A stretch of DNA of 58,472 bases, taken from NAK19 sp034434515 (GTDB taxonomy: Bacteria > Chloroflexota > Anaerolineae > Anaerolineales > UBA4823). The position numbers and the translations under genes are program-made. Below the pieces are notes generated by a model. The model had not been told where the DNA came from and searched no databases. It saw nothing but the letters and a program-made list of their open reading frames with translations. The stretch spans positions 1 to 58,472 of the forward strand of contig DAOTZA010000074.1 in NCBI GenBank assembly GCA_034434515.1, in the 5' to 3' direction. Below, in pieces: positions 34,967 to 43,339 of the stretch. Every line of letters starts with the position of its first letter. Within the stretch, counting starts at the first letter, position 1.

Positions 34967-34995
34967 TTCAAAACAGTTAACCTGAAAGGTATAAT
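34967..34995 (+). promoter_or_regulatory. Promoter of trxB-mdh-gltA
   Basis: TTCAAA (34967-34972), a 17-base spacer and TATAAT (34990-34995). The leader to the trxB ATG is about 85 bases. Confidence 0.65.
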
Positions 34996-35086
34996 AAAGA
35001 GCGTTGTTATCCAAAATTGTAACAATTATTTGTAAAACAGCATCCAATATTGTGCAAAAATCCGCTTTACAAGAAAGGGAAAGAAC

Positions 35087-36079
35087 ATGAAAATTAACTT
35101 GAGTGGTGTTTCACCCATATCATCTACAGAGGATCTGAAAATCGAAAGGGTAAAAGTATTGGTGCTTGGCTCCGGTCCGGCCGGGTTGGCAGCAGCATTG
35201 TATGCTGCCCGGGCAGATACCAATCCCGTTGTTTTGGCCGGCATGGAGTTAGGGGGTCAGGTCTCATTAACCTACACGGTGGAAAATTATCCCGGGTTTC
35301 CCGATGGAATCGGCGGACAAGAACTGGTAGAGTTGTTTCAAAAACAAGCCGAACGCTTTGGAGCAAGAATCGATTTTGATCTTGCTACTGAAGTCAATCT
35401 AAAAGAGCGCCCTTTTGTCGTGAAAACTTACTCTAAAACTTATCTGGCAGACACCTTGATTATTGCGACCGGAGCAACGCCCAATCATTTGAACGTTCCT
35501 GGCGAAAAAGAACTGACCGGTAAAGGAGTATCTTACTGTGCAACGTGTGATGGTTGGTTCTTCAAGGATAAGGATGTGCTGGTTGTGGGTGGCGGTGATT
35601 CCGCTCTAGAAGAAAGTATTTTCCTGACCCGCTATGCCAGAAGTGTCACCATTGTCCATCGCCGAGACACCTTGCGAGCTGGAGCTATTTTACAAAAACG
35701 GGCGATGGACAATCCAAAGATATCATTTCTTTACAACACAATCGTAACCGAAATTATCGGTGAAGAATCGGTCAGGCAGGTGCGTTTAAAAAACGTCCAA
35801 ACTGGTGAGGAGTGGTTGAAGGATACGGATGGCGTCTTTATCTTTATCGGGCATTCTCCGAACACCCAACTTTTTGAGGGGCAACTCGAGATGGACGCCG
35901 GGCGCTATTTGATTATCGATCAGCTTATGCAAACGAACATCCCTGGTGTGTTTGCTGCGGGTGAGGCAGCAGACCCACATTTTCGCCAGGTAATCACATC
36001 GGCAGGGATGGGAGCAGCAGCAGCTATGCGCGCTATTCATTACCTGCAAGAACAAACGGCTGAAAAGGTCAAGGTCTAA
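35087..36079 (+). CDS. trxB: Thioredoxin-disulfide reductase
   Basis: NADPH-dependent FAD enzyme that reduces thioredoxin. The 330-residue product has the FAD motif VLGSGPAGLAAALYAARA, redox-active CATCDG, the NAD(P) motif VLVVGGGDSALEESIFL and the C-terminal GVFAAGEAADPHFRQV. The ATG at 35087 follows AGAAAGGGA by 6 bases; some 20 residues precede the FAD motif. It leads an operon with mdh and gltA, unusual company for trxB. Confidence 0.93.
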   Translation: MKINLSGVSPISSTEDLKIERVKVLVLGSGPAGLAAALYAARADTNPVVLAGMELGGQVSLTYTVENYPGFPDGIGGQELVELFQKQAERFGARIDFDLATEVNLKERPFVVKTYSKTYLADTLIIATGATPNHLNVPGEKELTGKGVSYCATCDGWFFKDKDVLVVGGGDSALEESIFLTRYARSVTIVHRRDTLRAGAILQKRAMDNPKISFLYNTIVTEIIGEESVRQVRLKNVQTGEEWLKDTDGVFIFIGHSPNTQLFEGQLEMDAGRYLIIDQLMQTNIPGVFAAGEAADPHFRQVITSAGMGAAAAMRAIHYLQEQTAEKVKV

Positions 36080-36093
36080 CTTAGGAGAAAAAT

Positions 36094-37020
36094 GTGAGAT
36101 CAAAAGTATCTATAATTGGGGCAGGAATGACCGGGGCGACAACGGCGCACTGGCTGGCTGAACTTGAGATTGCCGATATTGTACTGATTGATGTGGTTGA
36201 AGGATTGGCTCAGGGCAAAGCATTAGATCTTCAACAAGCCATGCCTGTTTTGGGAAAGGATGTCAGAATCACCGGAGGAACAGACTACGCGCTTACCATA
36301 AATTCCGATGTGATTGTAGTTACGGCAGGGTTACCCAGGAAACCCGGTATGAGTCGCGATGACCTCCTGGCTGCTAATGCGGATATTGTGCGTCAAGCTG
36401 CTTTGAATACCATCCAGCATTCGCCGAATGCAATCTATATTATCTTGACTAATCCATTGGATGTCATGACTTATTTAACCTGGAAAGTGACCGGCTTGCC
36501 CTATAACCGGGTTTTCGGGCAAGCAGGAATTCTTGATTCAACGCGGATGGCGACCTTTGTGGCCGAGGAATTAGGGGTCAGTGTGGAGAACGTCCACTGT
36601 TATGTCCTGGGAGGACATGGAGACGAAATGGTTCCTCTTACCCACATTTCCAATGTGGCAGGAGTACCCCTTGACCAACTCTTGCCAGCGGAGAAATTAG
36701 CAGCCATTGTGGAACGAACCCGTAAAGGTGGCGGAGAAATTGTAAGCCTGTTGAAGATGGGAAGTGCTTTTTATGCCCCAGGGGTTGCAGTTGCCAAAAT
36801 GGTCGAGGCGGTGCTACGCGATAAGCACCTGATTGCACCAATCTCTGCCTATCTACAAGGCGAATACGGTCTCAGCGATATTTACTTCGGCGTTGCAGCA
36901 CAAATCGGACAAAGGGGTGTGGAGAAAATTATCGAATACTCACTAACCGAGAGTGAAAAAGAAGCCTTGCGAAAATCAGCGGCGAATGTTGCCGAGAACA
37001 TAGCTAAGCTGAAATATTGA
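36094..37020 (+). CDS. mdh: Malate dehydrogenase
   Basis: Interconverts malate and oxaloacetate with NAD. The 308-residue product is of the LDH-like MDH type: VSIIGAGMTGATTAHWLAE, substrate loop TAGLPRKPGMSRDDLL with the malate-selecting Arg, NPLDVMTYLTWK, and catalytic His in LGGHGDEMVPL. It starts with GTG at 36094, with TTAGGAG upstream, and precedes citrate synthase, the next TCA-cycle step. Confidence 0.94.
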   Translation: MRSKVSIIGAGMTGATTAHWLAELEIADIVLIDVVEGLAQGKALDLQQAMPVLGKDVRITGGTDYALTINSDVIVVTAGLPRKPGMSRDDLLAANADIVRQAALNTIQHSPNAIYIILTNPLDVMTYLTWKVTGLPYNRVFGQAGILDSTRMATFVAEELGVSVENVHCYVLGGHGDEMVPLTHISNVAGVPLDQLLPAEKLAAIVERTRKGGGEIVSLLKMGSAFYAPGVAVAKMVEAVLRDKHLIAPISAYLQGEYGLSDIYFGVAAQIGQRGVEKIIEYSLTESEKEALRKSAANVAENIAKLKY

Positions 37021-37042
37021 AATTCAAAACCTGGAGAAGTGT

Positions 37043-38416
37043 ATGAACCTGAAAAAACAGATCGAAGATCAGCTACCTGGATGGAGGGCACGATTGAAAC
37101 GTCTGATCACGGAGTATGGGAAAGTAAAGGTTGCTGAGATTAATATCGCCCAAATTCTTGGCGGCATTCGAGATGTCAAGGCGCTGGTTACCGATATTTC
37201 GTGTGTTGATCCCAACCAAGGCATCCGTTTGAGGGGCTATACAATTCCCGAACTGCTGCAAATGCTCCCAAAGCGACCAGGCGATGAGATGCCCTTTCTC
37301 GGCGGATTGTATTATTTGTTGTTAGTCGGTCGAATCCCAACCTTTGAAGAGGGCATGGAAATCGAAGAAGAGTGGAAGAAGCGGCAAAGCGTGCCAGAAT
37401 ATGTGTATGATGTTGTACGGGCGATGCCAAAGGATACAAGTGCGATGACATTGTTCTCGCAAGCGATCCTGGCTATGGAGCGGGAATCGCACTTTACTAG
37501 GGAATATGATCGGGGTTTGAGAAAGGAGGATTATTGGATCCCCACCCTGGAAGATAGTCTCGACTTAACCGCTCGAGCTCCTTCTGTGGCAGCCTTCATT
37601 TACAACTACAAATTTCGAGATGGACAAATTGTAAAACCCAAACCAGATTTGGACTGGGCGGCCAATTTCGGGTACATGATTGGGATAGAAAATCAACAGT
37701 ATTATGAGCTGGCTCGGCTGTACTTTATTATTCATTCCGATCATGAAAGCGGTAATGTGAGCGCGCACACCACTTATCTGGTTTCCTCGACCCTTTCGGA
37801 TGTTTATTATGCGGTTTCGGCAGGGTTAAATGGATTGGCTGGCCCATTGCATGGTCGCGCCAATCAGGAGGCTATGGAGTGGCTATTAGAGGTTTACCAC
37901 AAATATCAGGGAGTACCTACCCGAGATCAATTAACCGAATATGCATGGGAAACACTTAACTCTGGTAAGGTGATTCCAGGTTATGGTCATGCCATTTTAC
38001 GCATTACTGATCCACGCTTTACGGCTCAGCTCGAATATGGTGAAAAAGTGATGCAGGATTATGATTTGTTCCGCCTGGCAAAACTGGTTTATGAAGTGGT
38101 TCCGAAAGTCCTTCGGCAGCAAGGAAAGGCAAAAGACCCCTGGCCGAATGTTGATGCCATCAGCGGCGTCCTCCAAAGATATTTTGGGGTGTTAGATAGC
38201 CAGGCAAATGATTCGGGTGGGTTTTACACCGTTCTCTTTGGTGTAAGCCGCATATTAGGGGTTACAGCGAATACCGTATGGGCGAGGGCGTTGGGCGCGC
38301 CGATTGAGCGACCCAAGTCGGTCACAACTCGCATGTTAGAGAATATCGCTGCCGAACAAAGTGGAACAGAAATTCCCTTACACGAAGCCTACGCACATGA
38401 ACGTGGTTGTGGATAA
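37043..38416 (+). CDS. gltA: Citrate synthase, mitochondrial/eukaryotic-like type
   Basis: Condenses oxaloacetate and acetyl-CoA. At 457 residues it resembles animal mitochondrial citrate synthase far more than the usual bacterial types: IRLRGYTIPELLQMLPK, IIHSDHESGNVSAHT, NGLAGPLHGRANQE, LNSGKVIPGYGHAILR, KDPWPNVDAISGVLQ and YTVLFGVSRILGV. Catalytic His270, His316 and Asp371 correspond to pig His274, His320 and Asp375. The ATG at 37043 follows CTGGAG. It is the last gene of trxB-mdh-gltA and converges on the LysM gene 14 bases away. Confidence 0.94.
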   Translation: MNLKKQIEDQLPGWRARLKRLITEYGKVKVAEINIAQILGGIRDVKALVTDISCVDPNQGIRLRGYTIPELLQMLPKRPGDEMPFLGGLYYLLLVGRIPTFEEGMEIEEEWKKRQSVPEYVYDVVRAMPKDTSAMTLFSQAILAMERESHFTREYDRGLRKEDYWIPTLEDSLDLTARAPSVAAFIYNYKFRDGQIVKPKPDLDWAANFGYMIGIENQQYYELARLYFIIHSDHESGNVSAHTTYLVSSTLSDVYYAVSAGLNGLAGPLHGRANQEAMEWLLEVYHKYQGVPTRDQLTEYAWETLNSGKVIPGYGHAILRITDPRFTAQLEYGEKVMQDYDLFRLAKLVYEVVPKVLRQQGKAKDPWPNVDAISGVLQRYFGVLDSQANDSGGFYTVLFGVSRILGVTANTVWARALGAPIERPKSVTTRMLENIAAEQSGTEIPLHEAYAHERGCG

Positions 38417-38430
38417 GAGGCTGAAAACTG

Positions 38431-39576
38431 CTATGGAGCAGGCGTGCCTGTCACGCCGCTCCAAGTAAACACTCGCTGTTCACTGTTTGCACCGGCCGGT
38501 TCCCAAATTGGATTGCCGTTCTCGTCGGTTCCGACCTGACGAACGGTTGTAACCCACCAGCGAATCACATGCGGTTTTGAGTCGGTGGGGCGAAAACTGG
38601 TTGGGATAATATATTTGGTGTCGATGACATAATCAACAATTTTCCGTTCGCCACCTTCGGTAATGTCCACGATGTTTACCTGATAGGCTTCATTCTCCCG
38701 TAAAACTCCAATCGAAGCCCATTGTAGGGTGATCGTTTGATCGGCTAAAGTGAAAGGCGCTCCATCTTGAGGTAGTAATAAACTTGGTGGAGGATAAGGA
38801 GGGGGAGGGGTGTTGGTTGGCGTGGGACCAGGAGTACCACGCCGCTCGCAAAGCGGGATAACAAGAGGTTGACCAGAACGAACGATATCAGTCACCAAAC
38901 CATTGTAGGATTTCAAAACCGCAATCGGGACATTATAGTTTGCGGAGATTGTACTGAGGGTGTCGTTATCCTGGACAATATATTCGATTTTTGTACAGGC
39001 TGCCTCGGTTGCTTCGGCAGGGCTAAGGGTTGCTGTAGGGAAGGGTGTTGGCGTCGGTGTTGGGTGGGGAATCAAAAGCGTTTGACCGATATATAACGTG
39101 TCACAGGTGGCCGGCAGGTTATTCAACAGAACGATGCTTTGGATCGATACGCCAAAAGCAAAGGCAATGGAAGAGCAGGTGTCATTGGCGGCTACTCTGT
39201 ATGTCAAGGGTGTGGGACTGGGTTCAGGGGTGTTGGTTGGTGTAGGAGTGAGAGGGGTAGGAGTAAAGGTGGATGTAGGTGTTGTGGTTAATGTGGGGGT
39301 TGGGGTTGGGTCGGAAACTTGCCCGGTTTGTTGTAAAGCGAAATAAACTAAACCTGCACCAATGGCTAAAAATAAGGCAAGAAAACCAATAGCCGCTGGC
39401 AAAGTTAAGGTAATTTCTGGCATCCGAGAACCCTGAATGGGTTTTTCGGGTAATGCCGCTTGCACCTGCGGGTTTAAAACGGTGCCACATACAAGACAGC
39501 GGTGAGCTTGTTCAGAGACTCGGCTACCGCAGGTTGGACAGATCCGAGTTGGTTTGGATGGTGTATCGCTAGTCAT
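38431..39576 (-). CDS. Membrane-anchored LysM protein with N-terminal zinc ribbon
   Basis: A 381-residue protein of unknown function. It has a zinc-ribbon with CPTC (13-16) and CLVC (27-30), one membrane helix at about 58-81, an extracellular Thr/Pro-repeat linker (PTPTPT type), two LysM domains (about 125-170 and 198-241), a second Pro-rich linker, and a C-terminal beta-rich domain (about 265-375, with TLQWASIGVLRENEAYQVNI). LysM suggests peptidoglycan or glycan binding. The zinc ribbon would lie in the cytoplasm. It is transcribed from an extended -10 promoter facing away from hemW. Confidence 0.88.
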   Translation of the reverse strand: MTSDTPSKPTRICPTCGSRVSEQAHRCLVCGTVLNPQVQAALPEKPIQGSRMPEITLTLPAAIGFLALFLAIGAGLVYFALQQTGQVSDPTPTPTLTTTPTSTFTPTPLTPTPTNTPEPSPTPLTYRVAANDTCSSIAFAFGVSIQSIVLLNNLPATCDTLYIGQTLLIPHPTPTPTPFPTATLSPAEATEAACTKIEYIVQDNDTLSTISANYNVPIAVLKSYNGLVTDIVRSGQPLVIPLCERRGTPGPTPTNTPPPPYPPPSLLLPQDGAPFTLADQTITLQWASIGVLRENEAYQVNIVDITEGGERKIVDYVIDTKYIIPTSFRPTDSKPHVIRWWVTTVRQVGTDENGNPIWEPAGANSEQRVFTWSGVTGTPAP

Positions 39577-39610
39577 AACCTTTTTTGTTCGTTTTGATTC
39601 ACGCAGGGGG

Positions 39611-39619
39611 ATTATACCA
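39611..39619 (-). promoter_or_regulatory. Extended -10 promoter of the LysM gene
   Basis: On the minus strand TGGTATAAT, with TTTACG 16 bases before the -10 as a possible -35. The leader is about 28 bases. Confidence 0.55.
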
Positions 39620-39659
39620 GCGTATAGGAAGACGTAAAGGGCAAAGAAATTGAAGCTAA

Positions 39660-39668
39660 TGATATACT
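39660..39668 (+). promoter_or_regulatory. Extended -10 promoter of hemW, leaderless configuration
   Basis: TGATATACT (TGN plus TATACT) at 39660-39668, followed after 8 bases by the ATG at 39677 (and after 5 by an adjacent ATG). There is no -35 and no ribosome binding site. The layout matches that upstream of the CCA fusion gene. Confidence 0.65.
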
Positions 39669-39676
39669 CATCGATG

Positions 39677-40861
39677 ATGAGCCTGAGCGTTTACCTTCAT
39701 ATTCCCTTTTGCACTCACCGGTGTAGTTATTGTGACTTTAATACCTACGCCGGATTGGAGAATCTAATCTCTGATTATGTTCGTGCGCTTTGCAGAGAGA
39801 TTGAAATATTAGGGGAGAACTTGCCTGACTCCTATCGAAACAAGGTGCATACAATTTATTTTGGCGGCGGAACACCTTCTTTGCTTTCTCCTGAGCAGAT
39901 AAAGGCTGTTTTGACGTCCCTCAAACATGAATTTGGATTTGACGCCAATCTTGAGATCAGTCTGGAAGCTAACCCGGGCACTTTAAGTTTGGCAAAGGTG
40001 CAGGCATACAAAGACCTTGGGGTCAATCGGCTCAGTATTGGTTTCCAAACGGCAAATGAGCGTGAATTGCAACTATTGGGTCGTATTCACACCCTTGGGG
40101 ATGTAGTGCAAGCTGTTAATATCGCTCGTTTGGCTGGAATTCGGAATCTTAACCTCGACCTTATCTATGGTCTGCCCCAGCAAACGCTGAAAGACTGGGA
40201 AAATTCTTTGCAGATAGCGCTCTCTCTAGAAGTTGAGCACCTCTCTTTATATAGCCTGACAATTGAAGAGGAAACGTTGATGGAGGAATGGATTCGAAAG
40301 GGAGAATTAACCTACCCGGATAGCGATTTAGGTGCAGATTGCTACGAGTTAGCTTGTGAGCTGCTTGCAAAGGCTAGTTATGTCCACTATGAAATTTCGA
40401 ATTGGGCAAAGCCAACCGACAAAGGGCATAACTTCTGCCGCCATAATTTGCAGTATTGGAAGAATCGAGACTATGTTGGCATTGGGGCTGGCGCGCATGG
40501 TTTTATCAGCGGTTTTCGCTTGTCAAATGTCCTGCACCCGGCTCATTATATCCAGAAGATGAAGACCCCGTTACAAAATGCTTTCCCTTTTACACCAGCC
40601 ACCGTCAATGCTCATCGAGTCGATAGCGAGGAAGAGATGCGAGACACCGTTCTACTTGGATTGCGCCTGACCCAGGATGGAGTAGGAGAAGAAGATTTTT
40701 ACCAACGCTTTGGCAAAAGATTGAGCGATGTTTTTCCTGTAGAAATTGACCGTTTACTTAAGAAAGGATTGGTGGAATGGATTGAGACCGATCAGCCCCG
40801 GTTAAGGTTAACCCGTTTCGGTCAGTTGTTAGGGAATCAAGCCTTTCTGGAGTTTGTATGA
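39677..40861 (+). CDS. hemW: HemW-like radical SAM coproporphyrinogen dehydrogenase family protein
   Basis: Radical SAM protein of 394 residues, now regarded as a heme chaperone rather than an oxidase. It begins MSLSVYLHIPFCTHRCSYCD, the HemW-type cluster motif CxxxCxxC. TIYFGGGTPSLLSPEQI, LEANPGTL, NRLSIGFQT and NLDLIYGLPQQT follow, and a HemN_C-type domain ends the protein. The start at 39677 is chosen because the protein motif begins there and the promoter ends 8 bases before; upstream in-frame starts lie inside or before the -10 box. Confidence 0.9.
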   Translation: MSLSVYLHIPFCTHRCSYCDFNTYAGLENLISDYVRALCREIEILGENLPDSYRNKVHTIYFGGGTPSLLSPEQIKAVLTSLKHEFGFDANLEISLEANPGTLSLAKVQAYKDLGVNRLSIGFQTANERELQLLGRIHTLGDVVQAVNIARLAGIRNLNLDLIYGLPQQTLKDWENSLQIALSLEVEHLSLYSLTIEEETLMEEWIRKGELTYPDSDLGADCYELACELLAKASYVHYEISNWAKPTDKGHNFCRHNLQYWKNRDYVGIGAGAHGFISGFRLSNVLHPAHYIQKMKTPLQNAFPFTPATVNAHRVDSEEEMRDTVLLGLRLTQDGVGEEDFYQRFGKRLSDVFPVEIDRLLKKGLVEWIETDQPRLRLTRFGQLLGNQAFLEFV

Positions 40862-40867
40862 GAGACT

Positions 40868-41884
40868 TTACTGGATTCGCTGGCTCATTTTTTGCGTCAT
40901 TTGGTAGAGAGCCTGAGAAGCTAGACCAACAGCTTGGGCGGCATCGAGCTCGGCGAGCGCTTGTTGGGTAAGGCGATGCGCTTCGGCCTGAGTTGCAGCC
41001 TTGACTCCCTCTTTTTCGAGTTGTTTTGCCAGTCCAACCACTTCTTCGGGCTGAATGTTACCTTGACGCCAACGCTTGGCAAAAGAACCGTTTGCTTGAA
41101 GGCCAAGGATGACGGGATAGGTTTTTTTGCCACTGACCAGATCTGAGGCTGTAGACTTTCCGATCAGCGATTCATCGCCCCAAATACCTAGTAAATCATC
41201 TACGACCTGAAAAGCCAATCCAAGGTATCTGCCAAATTGGCGGTAATGGTTTTGGCAAATTGGATCGCAATGCCCTAAAAGCGAACCTAATTGGGTGCAG
41301 GTTGCAAAGAGAGCGGCGGTTTTCCCTTCGATCATCGTTAGATAGTCATCCAAAGAGATTTCTGTTTTGTCTTCAAAAGCAATATCCAGGAATTGACCCT
41401 GCGTCAACCGCAGGCAGGTTTCTAAGAGCAATCGGGAAGCTTGTAAGACCGTCTCTGAAGCAAAGGAAGCGGACAGGTGATGAACGGCAAGGTGACTAAG
41501 GGTGAATAAGGCGTCACCGGCATTTACACCTTGAGATAAGCCCCATTTTGCCCATACAGTTAATCTCCCACGTCGATACTGGCTATCATCTTCGATATCA
41601 TCATGGATGAGGGAGAAGTTGTGTACAAACTCGACTGCAGCGGCAGCCGGGAGCGCTTTTTGCCACTCACCTCCGCTTGCTGCCGTGCAAAGGAGTAACA
41701 GCAAGGGACGGATGCGCTTGCCCGTTGCTTGCGGGCCTGCTCCTTCACCGATCCAACCCATGTGGTATGCCAGCATCTCGTGATAAGGCTGATAGGGGGG
41801 GATAGCTAATCCGTTCAGTTGAGATTGAAGTTCTTTTTCTAGAGCTTCTCTGAGTGTTTGCACAAAGGTATCCGGAGAGTCCAT
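40868..41884 (-). CDS. Polyprenyl (geranylgeranyl/farnesyl-type) diphosphate synthase
   Basis: Trans-prenyltransferase of 338 residues that elongates isoprenoid diphosphates. The first aspartate-rich motif is in LIHDDIEDDSQYRRGRLTVW and the second in GLAFQVVDDLLGIWGDE. The product chain length cannot be read from the sequence alone. It follows fni by 2 bases on the same strand, forming a two-gene isoprenoid unit, and converges on hemW with a 6-base gap. Confidence 0.9.
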   Translation of the reverse strand: MDSPDTFVQTLREALEKELQSQLNGLAIPPYQPYHEMLAYHMGWIGEGAGPQATGKRIRPLLLLLCTAASGGEWQKALPAAAAVEFVHNFSLIHDDIEDDSQYRRGRLTVWAKWGLSQGVNAGDALFTLSHLAVHHLSASFASETVLQASRLLLETCLRLTQGQFLDIAFEDKTEISLDDYLTMIEGKTAALFATCTQLGSLLGHCDPICQNHYRQFGRYLGLAFQVVDDLLGIWGDESLIGKSTASDLVSGKKTYPVILGLQANGSFAKRWRQGNIQPEEVVGLAKQLEKEGVKAATQAEAHRLTQQALAELDAAQAVGLASQALYQMTQKMSQRIQ

Positions 41885-41886
41885 GA

Positions 41887-42915
41887 TCAGATTTCCTTGA
41901 GAGGGGTATTTTGCAGTTCGGCGATAGTCTTGGCGCCGGCAGCGAACATGGTGATTTGAATTTCGCGTTGAATTTCCTGAATGGTTTCAATCGTCTCGTT
42001 AAGGGAGCGGGCGGCCGCTTTGAGAAATGGAGAAGCCATGGCGCCCAGGTTGGCACCCAAAGCGATACATTTGGCAATGTCAATGCCGGTGCGTAGCCCA
42101 CCCGAGGCTATGATTGGGATGGTTGGATGGACTGCCCGCACATTTTTGATGCATTCAGCCGTTGGAATTCCCCAGTCAATAAAGTTAGCGGCAATGCGTG
42201 CTGCACTTTCGGAATGGGCGCGATACATTTCAACTTGTGACCAGGATGTACCACCAGCTCCGGCAATATCAATTACGGAAACCCCCGCTTCAATAAGGAG
42301 TTTGGCAACCCGTTGTGAGATACCCCAGCCAACCTCTTTGACAATCACCGGTACAGGGAGAGAGTGGCAGACCAACGCAATTTTATCGATTAAATTTTCA
42401 AAGCGGGTATCTCCTTCAGGTTGGAGCGCTTCTTGCAGGGGATTCAGGTGAAGGATGAGCGCATCGGCTTCAATCATATCTACCGCTTTCTTGCATTCAT
42501 CCACACCATAGCGATAATTTAGCTGAATTGCGCCGAGATTGGCAAAGAGCAAAATATGAGGTGCTACCTGGCGCACCTGAAATGTATAAGCGTATTCTGG
42601 ATGTTCAATTGCCGCTCGTTGCGAACCAAGCCCCATAGCAATTTGGGTCTGTTCGGCTGCCTCAGCCAGAGTAAGATTGATTTGAGCCGCTTCGGCGCTA
42701 CCACCAGTCATGGATGAGATCAAGATTGGTGCCGCAAGGTGTTTGTTAAGAAAGACTGTGCGAGTGTTCACATCTTCAAGATTGCACTCAGGTAAGGCTT
42801 GATGGTCAAAGCGATAGTTTTCCAAGCCGGTTGTGAGAGCTGATTGAACATCTTCTCGCAAATTTATGCGGATGTGGTCGGATTTCCGTTGGCTAATATG
42901 CGTAACTTTCTTCAT
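41887..42915 (-). CDS. fni: Isopentenyl-diphosphate delta-isomerase, type 2
   Basis: FMN-dependent enzyme that interconverts IPP and DMAPP. The 342-residue product has RKSDHIRINL near the start, ISSMTGGSAEAAQINLTLAE, GLGSQRAAIE, VIVKEVGWGIS, DIAGAGGTSW and ASGGLRTGIDIAKCIALGA. The start at 42915 follows AGGAAC by 9 bases. It supplies substrate to the adjoining prenyl synthase. Confidence 0.93.
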   Translation of the reverse strand: MKKVTHISQRKSDHIRINLREDVQSALTTGLENYRFDHQALPECNLEDVNTRTVFLNKHLAAPILISSMTGGSAEAAQINLTLAEAAEQTQIAMGLGSQRAAIEHPEYAYTFQVRQVAPHILLFANLGAIQLNYRYGVDECKKAVDMIEADALILHLNPLQEALQPEGDTRFENLIDKIALVCHSLPVPVIVKEVGWGISQRVAKLLIEAGVSVIDIAGAGGTSWSQVEMYRAHSESAARIAANFIDWGIPTAECIKNVRAVHPTIPIIASGGLRTGIDIAKCIALGANLGAMASPFLKAAARSLNETIETIQEIQREIQITMFAAGAKTIAELQNTPLKEI

Positions 42916-42974
42916 AGGGCGGTGTTCCTGTTAGAGAAGATGACAGCCAAAGATTAAGATTTTTTCTTGAAAAC

Positions 42975-43002
42975 TTGACAGATTTAAGGCTGGGTATACA
43001 AT
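42975..43002 (+). promoter_or_regulatory. Promoter of acpP
   Basis: TTGACA (42975-42980), a 16-base spacer and TACAAT (42997-43002). The leader is about 23 bases and includes TTTGGAGGAAG. Confidence 0.75.
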
Positions 43003-43031
43003 ACCCAAAATTCTTTTTGGAGGAAGTATCC

Positions 43032-43274
43032 ATGTCCGATACATACGAAAAGGTAAAAGCCATCATTGTGGAGTTGCTTGGGGTTGATGAGTCGAAAGTG
43101 ACTCCCGAAGCTCGATTTCGTGAGGACCTAGAAGCCGATTCTCTCGACCTGGTTGAATTGATCATGGAATTCGAAGACAAGTTTGGAGGGCAAATTTCTG
43201 ACGAAGACGCCCAGAAGATCACTACGGTGGGAGAAGCGGTCAAGTATATCGAAGAGCACATGGGAAATCAGTAA
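43032..43274 (+). CDS. acpP: Acyl carrier protein
   Basis: Carries acyl chains on a phosphopantetheine arm. The 80-residue acidic protein has the attachment Ser in EADSLDLVELIMEFEDKF and normal length. The ATG at 43032 lies 7 bases after GGAGGAAG. It is transcribed alone, between a strong promoter and a strong terminator; no other fatty-acid genes are adjacent. Confidence 0.95.
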   Translation: MSDTYEKVKAIIVELLGVDESKVTPEARFREDLEADSLDLVELIMEFEDKFGGQISDEDAQKITTVGEAVKYIEEHMGNQ

Positions 43275-43297
43275 GCAGCATCGGCAAAATGACGCTT

Positions 43298-43338
43298 GGG
43301 CTGTCCTGTTTAGATGACCCGTGGACAGCCCTTTTTTT
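43298..43338 (+). terminator. Rho-independent terminator after acpP
   Basis: GGGCTGTCC (43298-43306) pairs with GGACAGCCC (43323-43331), followed by seven T. It ends the acpP transcript just before the convergent sucD. Confidence 0.9.
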
Positions 43339-43339
43339 G

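Noticed and set aside
38757..39320. Repetitive Thr/Pro codons that look like a tandem repeat or CRISPR-like array
   Set aside because: They are low-complexity PT-repeat linkers in frame with the LysM protein; there are no constant repeats with unique spacers.
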